Assembly (NCBI GenBank): GCA_021186555.1
Contig: JAJKFL010000011.1
Span: forward strand, 35,472,923-35,536,922
Source of the DNA: Reticulitermes speratus
Taxonomy: Eukaryota > Arthropoda > Insecta > Blattodea > Rhinotermitidae
Reading direction: 5' to 3'
DNA length: 64,000 nt
Position 1 is the first letter of the stretch. Every line of letters begins with the position of its first letter. Positions 54,473-64,000 of the stretch are shown piece after piece. The translations under genes and the position numbers were made by a program. Under the pieces are notes generated by a model. It was not told the DNA's origin, did not search any database, and saw only the letters and a list, made by a program, of their open reading frames with translations.

Positions 54473-56443
54473 TAATGGTAAGCAAAAAGGACACCATGTT
54501 CACATTCCTACTTGCTTGCAGTTCAAGAAGTGCTGCCTGTCCACAAATGTTCTCCTTGTGCTCTTGTAGATTTCTCAAACATGACTGCCTTCTAAGAGCT
54601 GATACACGCGTAACCTGACATTTCCTGACGTATCCTAACTTGTATCAGCATTACCAGAAGTATCACAAAATTACTAACATTCCTTAAACCTATTCAGCAT
54701 AACTGTCTAGATTTTTATAAATATTCATCTTCCCATTGGTTAAAAATACAGACAACAGCAACACAACAAACTGCATCATGTTCATATACACGTCAATAAA
54801 ATCATGTTAAAGTGAGGTACAGACGCAAAAAATATTTTAAATGTCGAAACTTCAAAGGTGCTAAAAATACAGAAGATGATCAAATAGAACACTTTGATTT
54901 TAATAAGTTTATACGACTGGTAGATTTTAGTCACTTCAAAATAATACCTGCCAACAAGTCTAATCTGCATAAGCTTTTCATCAATCTCTACCCCTTTGTT
55001 TCAGAGTACTGTATGACTTCCATAATACTTTATTTTCAACGTGCCTAATAAATTGCCATACCAGTAGCAACAATTAGCACAAACTTCCCAAACATAATGT
55101 AAATATAGCCACCTTGTCTTACACCGAACAGATCTGAAAGTCTACCTAAACCATGTAAACGTTCTGTTCATTGCAAATGTACTAAATCATAAATATCACA
55201 GAGAAAATTAACAAGCTGAAACGGCAATGAAATTTGTAACATTCTGGGACGGTGACAAGAAAAAAATTTACGCAAATTCAAGACATTCCGTTGGAGCATA
55301 TTCGATAATATCATTGATGAACGTGAAACTGTTCGTTCAGCTACACAGAATACTTCCGACTTCAGACAGTACAGACAACTACACTGCATATGTTTCAATC
55401 TGACAAATCAATTACAAGAATTTATCTCTCTGACAAAGATATAAACAATACAGTTCATAAGATATTGAAAAACACATTGCAGTAAAATGAATGAATACAT
55501 ACTTTAATTTCTAAGACCAAAAAACACAAACAAAATTCTTTCATGCTCAAGAAATATCCTGAACTGTTTTATTTTAAACACATTTTAGACAAAATATACT
55601 TAGTAAGTCAATGGGAAGGTCACCTGAGGGATCTATATAATCGCCCACATAAGTTGTGAAATTCTGCCAAGTATTATATTGCACATTAACACTGCAATTC
55701 ATCAATCTCAAATCAAAAGCTATAGTCTCCTAATCCCTATGACATTCACTAATCAAGACTGTAATATTTCACATCTTAAGTTGGGAAAAGAATCAAGAAG
55801 CAAGAACCTGAATGTACGAAATCTCAAGTTAATTGTGGTGCATCGCTTTAACCAATTCTTACAATTTACTTTTTCTTTCACTTGAGTTTGCACTGGTGGT
55901 TCACTCCTGTCAAACTCTTTACATCATGATGTAAGACAGCATTTAGGTTAATGGCATACTAATCGTAATGACATTAATGTTCTGTAACATGTGTGTGTGT
56001 CTTGCAGTGCAACAAAGGAACAGCAATTCAAAACAACTTGGCCTCTAATATAGCTATCAAATCCATTTCTGCTTGCAGTCCACCACACATAAATTGTAGG
56101 CAGTGAAGAAATAAATGTAGAAACTGAAATACTTTACCAAAAACACATGAAATATTATGTGAACCCAACACTACCAGCCAAAGAATAAAATGTGTCACAA
56201 GACAAACATCTGTACATGTACAATAGGCCACTTTGATGCACAATTGTCATAGACAACCTTTCCCTTTATGTTTCATGGCTGCCATTTCGATGTGAACATT
56301 TCATTACACAAGGCAGCTTTTCTGGTTACTGAATCATACCATCAGTACCCATCCAAACTACATGTCTTCACTCAATTGTTGCTAGAAAGCTGTCATTACA
56401 GCCACCTAAGCTAAGAAGCATGCATAAAATAGTCACAACTTAC
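54473..56443 (-). other. Proximal part of osa intron 1
   Basis: On the minus strand this follows the splice donor at 56443. AT-rich, no further osa exon recognised, few repeats. Confidence 0.5.
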
Positions 56444-57340
56444 GGGAGGTTGATTTCTATATCCAGCAGTAACTTGCTGCGGGCTGTAGGAAGCCAGTGG
56501 CCTCTGTGGGGCCCAGGACTGGTTATATGGCATATTCCCTGTTCCTTGGTCACCCGATTTCTGCATCCCATACTCCCCATAGCTGTTTTGGTACCGATGT
56601 GCTGGATTAGAGGATTGCAGTAACTGGTTTAATGTAGGGGTGGGTCCTGTTGGTTGAGAAATACTTTGTCCTGAAAATAATCTTGGGGGTTGAGTATGGG
56701 ATGAAAAACCACCACTTGGTGCATTCATATTGGGTCCAGCACTAGGAGGCCTTGGTGGAACCATAGGGCTTCCTGGCATGGGTTTGGAACTTGGAAATCC
56801 ATGCCTCATGCTTTGGGGACTAAACTGACTAAAGGGATGATTTTGATGCAAATTGCTGTTATCTGCACTATTCTGCACTGGATTTCCAACACCGTGCTGG
56901 TCAGGATGATAGTTCCCTCTGGCGGAGAATCCTAAACCAAATCCTTGCATGTTTTGTCCACCGTCTGACCCTTTTCCATAATTTTGTTCACTTCCCGCAC
57001 TTTGTTCTGAATTTTGCACAAAAGATTTACCATCAGAATTCAGTTTACTGCTATCCACACCACTGCTATTCGTGTTCTGATCACTATTTCCCGAACTATT
57101 ATGAATAGGAGGCCCTGCACCAGACTCTTGTCGATATTGACTCATCTCTACGGCGAGGCTGTTTTGACCGGGCGACTTTGTTTTTGTATTAATTATACTA
57201 TCAGATCCAACTATTCCTCGTCCACCATTCTTTTCTGTTCCATTTTGTAACACCGTATTACTTAAATCAGGAGGCTGATCTTGCTGCACTTGTTCACGAT
57301 TCACCTCATTTTGTTGGCTTTCAGCTTGCGTTGCAGCCAT
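56444..57340 (-). CDS. osa: Trithorax-group protein Osa (ARID1, SWI/SNF subunit), first coding exon
   Basis: Osa/ARID1 is the large subunit that defines the BAP-type SWI/SNF chromatin remodelling complex in the nucleus; it binds DNA through an ARID domain. This exon encodes 299 residues, starting at the ATG at 57340 (MAATQAESQQNEVNREQ) and ending at a GTAAGT donor whose first base is 56443, phase 0. The frame continues only ten codons into the intron before a stop. The protein part is low-complexity, rich in Ser, Gln, Asn, Pro and Gly, as expected for the disordered N-terminus. The strongest evidence is TPTLNQLL near residues 234-241 followed by a Tyr/Gly-rich stretch (HRYQNSYGEYG); TPTLNQLL is conserved in vertebrate ARID1A. 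The ARID and C-terminal BAF250 domains must lie beyond position 1 of this window or in exons I cannot see. An upstream in-frame extension lacks an ATG. Confidence 0.85.
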
Positions 57341-58735
57341 GTTAGGCAGAACCTTCCTCGCTGCCAACACCCCGCCGCTGCAAACACATCCAGCTCTTCC
57401 TTACGTTATCCCGAAACTCTTCGAGAGCCAGTCCACCGTAAACCATAATCTTTCCATCACTTGTTTAACCACGTATGTCTCAAAAAATGTGCTTCAATTT
57501 GCGATAAAAGTTCAAAATAAAACAGCCACCTTCCATCACACACCATTATTTCGCATATCTACTTCAATAGCGCGAAAGGAGGTTAGGAGAAAAAAGTTTA
57601 TATATCCATCCGCAACAATAACAACAAAAATCGCGTCCACCGCATACTAATGAATACATTTTCATACATACACATCCACACACTTCACTATCACACGTGA
57701 TACTGTAATCCAATCAGTAAGTGTAAGCGTAATAACAAAGTACACTTCGACACTGAGGAAGCAAGGGACTACTTTCCGAAATTAAAATCTCCGCGCGGAA
57801 GGCTACAGCTTTCCCAGCCGTCAAGCGTCCGAGTCATTTCTTCATTCGTTTGAAAAAGCTGGCCTGTGGCTGTGTAGCTACTGTTAAGCATTTTTATTGT
57901 TTTACAAGAAATTTGAAATATATTTTATCACAGCCTAACATATTCACTCTAAATATACATTATAATAACACATAAGGAAATCCGACTGGAATGTAAATAT
58001 ACACTAAAGCACGGTTTGATTTTATTGTGATTTTGTTCCATTTACTGCTGAGTTCATCCTCTAGCCTTGGGTATTACACGTAATATTTATGCAATTTCCA
58101 CTAACATATACAATGTGGTAATTACAATACAAGGCAACTATTTAGTAACTGAATGAGATAAATTTATTACAAGAAAACACACAAACTTTTCTGCAGGTGT
58201 TTACAATTTCGCAACGTATACGAAGTGTCAAACTTCTTACTGTCGGCAAGTTGGCAATCACACAAGAAATGATGCGGCCCTAGACAGAGGATTATTGTCC
58301 TAAGGATTGGGTATATGGAATCAATAACACTCACGAAGTCAGATGATTTAATAATCATGAAAATTTATTGCAAATTTTACGATATTAATATCTTGGACAT
58401 AAATAATGAAACATTTATTTTACGCCATATGACGTACTTGCACAATAGGCTCAAATATCGAACAACCAGCCAACTGTATCCAGAGTTCACAAATTGTCCG
58501 GCAGGTGCAGCACCAACAAGCTACCACTCTGATCCATGCTACAAAATACACTGCCTCCTGGATAACATGAACCCACTTCATTAAAAGTGTAGCTCACAGA
58601 TCAAATCTAATGTACATTAAGGAATCGGTGACGTACTAGATTTACCTGCCGAAGCATAATGGATGTGTGAAGTACTCCAATGCCTGATATTTGTAGCATA
58701 TTTATAGCCTAATATTCCACAGGCGCAATAAAATA
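57341..58735. promoter_or_regulatory. Divergent osa / Jagunal intergenic region
   Basis: About 1.4 kb separates two start codons on opposite strands. It holds both 5' untranslated regions and presumably both promoters. GC content is highest near 57775-57860 (CTCCGCGCGGAAGG). No TATA box is clearly placed for either gene. No transposon was recognised here. Confidence 0.55.
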
Positions 58736-61330
58736 ATGGCATCTAAAGGCGGACCTATTGCTCTTGGTACAGATGGTACCGATTTTGCCCACCGGCAAAG
58801 GGTAGCTGCTCAGTATCAAATCAGGTAAGAGAGAGGTTTCGAAATGTGCTGGAGAGTATGCAGTTAAAAAAAATTGACCTTCGGGATATCACCCTACAAG
58901 ACAGCTCTTAAATCTTCAGCACACGAATTGATACATGCAGCCGAAATGTTGTCAGAAACCGATACCGTTTATAGAAATGGCCTAAAAGAATTTCATTTCT
59001 ATAATAGGGGTTATAGTCTTACATATCAATAATGACATTTTTTTTTGTATTTGCGTTTCAGTGCCCTGAACAAGTCTCGACTGAAATATTGCATTTTTTT
59101 CCACTATCTCCTGTTTTTTGCGATGCTGGCTAAGCTGTCTGCTGACATTCTTGATCGTCTGGATATATTTATATTAGAAATAGAAGAATTACAAGTTCCA
59201 GAGGTATGTCTTCAGTATGAGTTATGTGAATTTACAGCTCTCTTTGCTTTTAGGCAAAAGTTGGTTGCATGTGTGATTGTAATCCTTTTCTGTTAGTGCT
59301 CACAGAATGTAACAGTGCCAAAATGCTACTTCCTACAAGTTCCTTTCATTTTTCACGCACGTTTGCTCAGCACACTAATATTTACCTTCTTGTTTGGTAC
59401 ACGGATATGGCATATATTCCCACTGGAGGGCCATACTAGGTGCTGAAGAGGCTGTATCCTATAGACTTGTGATAACGCTAAGTCTTAATCCATTCACGTT
59501 TTCTGACATAGCACTTTCCGTTCTTCTTCCCAAGTCGAAGGATGATTCCATTATTTACTTCCTGTTGTTAGTGTTATTTAGCAGTTGATAGGATACATGT
59601 AATTTGAAAATATACTTTTCATAATTATACATAACATACTGTGCTGTCAGAATAACTAAATAGCAGAGATATTTCACTGCATCACTGGCACCACATACAA
59701 TCCTTTAAATCCCAAAGTTCATGTAAATGTTTAAAAATTTAGTCCTTACCTTATAGAAAATACAGTTCAAGTCCATAACAGACACACACCAGCAGCTGCT
59801 GTTAGGGAAACAATCATGGTCACTTGTGTGAATTGTACAATACCCATTAATATGCTGTATCAGCAAAGTGCAAGATTTTTTAAGTGTTAAAGCAGGTATA
59901 TATATATATATAATTTTATGTCATGTTCCATTTGTTGCTATATGATGAACCATTTTTAATAAATTATTATTATTATTATTATTTTCATGATAAATTTCAT
60001 TTATAGTATAAAGGACATGCGACAGTTTTCAATGTAGTTTCTACTACCAAACAAATTAGATTTACTGTGTTTCTGTAAGAATAATCATACACAGGATCAT
60101 ACACAATCACCACAACATGCAATACCTGTACAGAGATCGCGTAACAAATTGTTGTTGTTGTTACGGGATTTTCCTCCTGCTGCCCTGAAGTATTAAATCT
60201 CCACCTCTGTTTGATATTTAAATAGATATAAAAAGGTACAGTACGTGAAGATTTGTCTCCTGGGATGTGACACCGTGTAATCTGGTAGAGGTATGTCAGT
60301 ATTTTAGAGGAAATATCTACTTCCATCATCAGGATATATGACTAAGTGGAATACAAAGAAAAAGTAAGGCAGAGATTAAGGCTCTGGCCAAACAAGTAGT
60401 GGGGGGGGGGGATAGGAGTGAAGTGTGGAAATATTGTGGACTTGAAAAGGGCTGATAGTAGCTGAGTCAAGGGATCCTAACAAAAAATATAAGGGTGAGA
60501 AAACATGAAATAAAAATAATAATACAGAGTCCTGTACCCTGAGGATGGAGGCAGCAAGTTCCTGTGAAATGGTGGTGCGCTTGTACTGTACTGACAGACA
60601 ATATGGCATCGCATCCCAGAAGATGGCAGTCTTCGTTACTGCCGGAAGAACTTCACAGTGCTTGATTTCAGCCATTATGGTGGGAGTACGTCTGGTGCGT
60701 TAGCCTTCTCCTGTCATTCCTTGGATTGTCAGCGGTACGGAAGAACCGGATCATAACTATGCAGCGGTACATGGCAGGCATCGTAGTATTTGGGTTTGGC
60801 CCCCTGCTTTATGCTGCAGTGTACTACTTCCGCGATACCTGGCAGTACCTGAATGACGGCGACACGGACGAGATCTTGATCTGGCAGGTAAATCGTCAGT
60901 TAGCGGCATGTGCGTTTTGTCAAGACACAATCACTACTCGTTTTTAGCCATTTATGAACTGTGTTTTGTTGACACAAATTAATTAATTCTTAAATCTTGA
61001 CTTAAAATATGAAACTAGTTTTAAAAAAATCATATCAAATTCTGTTAACAAAAAATTTACGAAGTCAAAATTTCTTAAGTTAGGGTATATCTGAAGTTAT
61101 CTCTGCAGGACCAGTACTGTCTATCACTGTGTGGTGCTGATGACATAAACAGGCTGTGAAATATGAAACGTCACAGCGATGTAATGTTCTGCTCTTTCTA
61201 GGGTTATCCATACGGTCTGCTGTGGTACGCATTCGTAGTGCTGGCCGCTCAAGTCCACATGTTCTCGTTGTACTTTGCTTGGAACTTGATAGTAGCTTGG
61301 AGAGCTCGTGGGACAAAGAAAGCTGAATGA
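58736..61330 (+). CDS. jagn: Protein Jagunal, complete, four exons
   Basis: Jagunal (JAGN1 in vertebrates) is a small multi-pass ER membrane protein needed for ER organisation and vesicle traffic, first described in Drosophila oogenesis. CDS exons are 58736-58824, 59062-59203, 60672-60887 and 61202-61330, total 576 bp or 191 residues plus stop. All introns are GT-AG (GTAAGA, GTATGT, GTAAAT donors) with phases 2, 0 and 0, and 237, 1468 and 314 bp long. The protein starts [20 protein letters not shown], has conserved [20 protein letters not shown] (first membrane segment), [20 protein letters not shown] (second), [20 protein letters not shown] (third), [20 protein letters not shown], and a fourth segment before the basic end [10 protein letters not shown], a KKxx-like ER-retention tail. 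Length matches the family (about 180-200). No defect is visible; likely functional. The start ATG opens the conserved N-terminus, which supports it. Confidence 0.97.
60535..60660 (+). mobile_element. Foldback repeat with hammerhead-like core in Jagunal intron 2
   Basis: CCCTGAGGATGGAGGCAGCA, GTTCCTGTGAAATGGTGG and CATGGCATCGCATCCCAGAA belong to the dispersed foldback family. Stem II is damaged (GGAGG against CCUGU). It ends close to the exon 3 acceptor at 60671. Confidence 0.5.
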
Positions 61331-62855
61331 AGTCGCGTGTCTCCCTGCGTGTGATGTTCCTATCAGTCACCATGTACATGACGTAAGGACAGTTCCTTGC
61401 AGATGCTACCAACTGATGACACAGTTGCACACGTCAAACAATATTCAGAGGCCTAGCATTTCCCATCTCTTGTTTTTTCAAAATTCACACCTAAAGATAA
61501 CGCAGAATACTCAGGCTGTGTGTAAGACGTCCCACACTTCTGCTATCAGTATTGAGCTAAGATTCAAAACATGCAGATGTGCATTGTCCTTGGTTTATGA
61601 GCTTGATTTATTTCTCAAAAAATCTGCTTCTAATGCAAAAACTCATAAAGTGAAAATTAATTTCCCATTACTTCCTATGTTGTACATTTTAATTGGTTTC
61701 AGATGTCAAAAATTTATCCCCAAAACATATGTAGTTCACGTTAATACAACACAGAACAATAAATATGAAGAAAAAACAGCAGTGCTGAGTCAGTGTACTG
61801 ACATGACATTCTTAGCTATTCATTCATGCTTGAACAGTAGTAAAGTCATAAAAGTCGCGTGGGAAATCCATAAACATTATTATCATTCTTATTATAAATA
61901 TGAATGTAACACAAAAAAAAAACTATTGTTATGCATTAAAGAAGTATATTCTTCAAGGCTGGGTTTGGTAGGTCATTGGAAACCAATGGCAGCCAAGAAG
62001 AGGCACTGGGAACAGTTATTTGTTTTTGAGAGCAGGGAGTTCATGTAAGTGGACATTGGCTCACAGACTGAACAAGAGGCATTAGTGTAGTTCCTAAATA
62101 TTATTATTATTGCTGTTATTATTTGATGTGAAATAGATTAAATTTGTAATTGACAATATAAGACAGGCCTAAACAGTCTTTTAAGAAATCATTTAAACAG
62201 TGCCACAAAAATATATGACAGTACAAACTCATTAAAACTATGCCAGATTATTTTCCATCTGGCCATCTTATTAAGGCTCAAGGTTGCCAGATTGCTTCAT
62301 AAGAACTGAATAACAAGACACGTCTGTGCCCAACATAAGCGAGATATGTTGGTCATAAAATATGAATTGCATAGTTGTGTCATCGTTTAATGTACATATA
62401 AATTACTTGCAGTAGAAACCAGCCTGTTTTTTTGGGAGGCCTGACATAACTTAGGCTCTGTCAGTTGACATTTTTCTGGAAATGTTATATCCATTTTTTT
62501 TTTCCTCAAAATTATCTCTCAGAGGAACTTGATGCACAGTATATTATGCATGTTCATTTTTATTAGGTTTCTTACTAGGCGTTTGGTACCAAAATATGCA
62601 TGAATATCAGGCATAGTCAAGATTTTGGGAGATGCTTGAAGCATAAAACTGCACATTATGTACGAACAAATTAATCCATAAAAGGCCTAAGCATTGCCAG
62701 CATCATTGTGTGCGCAGGATGTAACCGCAGAGTTTAATTTGTGCAGCTGCGTACATCAGCAACAAACTACTGTGTTGGCTTTCCATTTTATGGAGACCAG
62801 ACAGGCACATATTACAGTGAACTTAACATTGTATTTACCGTGCACTTTCAATTAA
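61331..62855 (+). other. Jagunal 3' untranslated region and downstream sequence
   Basis: AATAAA at 61758-61763 is a possible polyadenylation signal; others may exist further on. A 741-bp open frame at 61308-62048 overlaps the Jagunal end in another frame without recognisable content. No other gene is seen. Confidence 0.4.
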
Positions 62856-62918
62856 GATATGTTCAATAATCACCAACTAATGCACATAAACTTTTTTCAC
62901 AATAGTTTATCCTTAAAA

Positions 62919-62966
62919 TTCCCCTATACGTATTTCGGTGGTTTAAACCACCATCTTCAGGGGGTC
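62919..62966 (-). ncRNA. Hammerhead ribozyme candidate (type I layout)
   Basis: The minus strand reads CCCC, CUGAAGAU, GGUGGUUUAAACCACC, GAAA, UACGUA, UA, GGGG. Stem I has at least four G-C pairs; stem II is a perfect palindrome; UACGUA is self-complementary for stem III. There is an extra U after A9. Confidence 0.45.
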
Positions 62967-63082
62967 GTAGAGATTATTATGCATAGACCTTACAGTTATT
63001 ACATATACACTCATATTCTGCATATACGAATATAACCACATATGTAATAACTGTAAGGTCTATGCAAAAATCATCTTTACGA

Positions 63083-63128
63083 CCCCCTGAAGATGGTGGT
63101 TTAAACCACCGAAATACGTATAGGGGAA
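63083..63128 (+). ncRNA. Hammerhead ribozyme candidate (type I layout)
   Basis: Identical to the 62919-62966 module but on the plus strand: CCCC, CUGAAGAU, GGUGGUUUAAACCACC, GAAA, UACGUA, UA, GGGG. The predicted cleavage follows 63122. Confidence 0.45.
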
Positions 63129-63191
63129 TTTTAAGAATAAACTGTTGTGAATAAAGTTTATGTGCATTAGTTGGTGTTTATTGAACATATC

Positions 63192-64000
63192 TATTACAGT
63201 ACTTCCAAGGACTGTCCGTTTGCAGTAGGATTATCCCATGTCTCTCCATATTTGTAACTTCCACGCACATACCCTCTTTAAAGGTAATAAGTTGGGGTTG
63301 GGGGGGGGGGGGGAGGATGTGAACGCAGTGCAATAACCCGCTCAGGAGGTGCCATGAAATGAGGACAAACATTATTTTTGTAAGCTGTACATGAAGCACA
63401 AATATATATAAATATTTTCAGCACAGAATTTTTGAGGTAAAATAAAAAAGATTTTTAACTTTGGATGCACACTGAAATACTATGCAATGGTCAGAATGCA
63501 GCAAGATATAACTGATGTAAAATATGGTGACAGTGGTCGGTGACATCATGTAACCATCACACTGACTCAATATTTTCTCGTAGAAGACTGACAAGAAAAG
63601 GAAAATTAGTGGTGACATTTGAATATTCCAGTCTTCTGGGACATGATGCTGTGTCATTGGGCAAGTAGTTCTGATGAAAGTGTCACGTCGCAAAGACCTG
63701 AATCTTCAGCTAACTGCTGTGAGAACCTCAAATGTCACACAGTAGTGACAATTGTGTTGATTCAGCAACCTAACTTCTCTCAAGCACCACAAAAGATGTA
63801 GGCTAAGTCCAAGTACCATTCTGTTTCACATCAGTTATAAATGCATCAAAACAGAGGATATGTCGGTATCATCTGAATACCCTCGCCTACATTCACAGCT
63901 CTGTGTTCTCTACAGGAATTCTTATTGAACAGATGGAATCATACCATCTCCAATAAGCTCTCTTTGGTATTAATGCCATAAGTGTAATGGTTGTTTCAAT
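63192..64000. other. No gene seen; foldback fragment at about 63610-63745
   Basis: GTCTTCTGGGACATGATGCT, GTGTCATTGGGCAAGTAGTT and GCTGTGAGAACCTCAAATGT match the dispersed foldback family (compare 22135-22312). G tract at 63300-63313. Confidence 0.45.

Larger units (their letters stand above)
62856..63191. mobile_element. Foldback element with two inverted hammerhead-like modules
   Basis: GATATGTTCAATAATCACCA at the left and its inverse at the right (TGGTGTTTATTGAACATATC) open arms of more than 100 bp that include CAACTAATGCACATAAAC, an AAAATTCCCCTATACG block and the whole ribozyme-like module, up to GGGGTCGTA. The short middle is also partly palindromic (ACCTTACAGTTATTACATAT). Non-coding, about 336 bp. 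Confidence 0.8.

Noticed and set aside
57339..57650. 103-codon plus-strand frame upstream of Jagunal
   Set aside because: It lies in the osa 5' flank, on the opposite strand to osa, with no recognisable domain.
61308..62048. 246-codon open frame after Jagunal
   Set aside because: It overlaps the last Jagunal exon in another frame, lies in its probable 3' untranslated region, and shows no domain or biased composition.

Overview
The window is eukaryotic nuclear DNA, most likely from an insect and probably a blattodean (cockroach or termite). The only host protein-coding sequence I can support lies in the last 8 kb: the first coding exon of a trithorax-group osa/ARID1 gene (minus strand, 56444-57340) and a complete four-exon Jagunal gene (plus strand, 58736-61330). 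They are transcribed divergently from a shared region of about 1.4 kb. The placement in Blattodea is inference from the insect-like Jagunal and Osa proteins and from the style of the non-LTR retrotransposon tails and tRNA-derived SINEs; nothing in the window proves the species.

The other ~56 kb is dense in repeats and has no convincing host exon. It probably lies in, or downstream of, the long first intron of osa, which runs toward lower coordinates from 56443. It holds five tRNA-headed SINE families (A-E, about 20 copies), 3' ends of RTE-like non-LTR retrotransposons, one decayed reverse-transcriptase C-terminus (18231-18968), a PIF/Harbinger element with TAA target duplications (3658-4819), an internally deleted mariner-like element with perfect 30-bp inverted repeats (42720-43326), hAT-type elements with 8-bp target duplications (1474-1994, 23575-24096, 48577-49059), Tigger-like TA elements, TTAA elements, three 78-bp palindromic micro-MITEs, and at least nine minisatellite arrays with units of 22, 31, 33, 34, 38, 61, 78, 114 and 136 bp.

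The most interesting signal is a recurrent module found on both strands at more than 15 places. It reads CUGANGA, one extra pyrimidine, a short hairpin, GAAA, 4 or 6 bases, then UA or UU. This has the layout of a minimal type I hammerhead ribozyme with a tiny stem III. In the best copies (30538-30584 minus, 29134-29175 plus, 63083-63128 plus, 62919-62966 minus, 19071-19118 minus, 19225-19270 plus) stems I and II can pair and all conserved core bases are present apart from the extra pyrimidine. Several copies sit as inverted pairs in short foldback elements. Hammerheads are known from Penelope-like elements and retrozymes; whether these inverted-pair elements with the extra base are described or active cannot be decided from sequence alone.

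A second theme is that several minisatellites lie inside transposons and appear to be amplified transposon end or internal sequence: 78 bp from the Harbinger terminus, 61 bp inside a Tigger-like element, 114 bp inside TTAA elements, and 34 bp from an hAT-like terminus.
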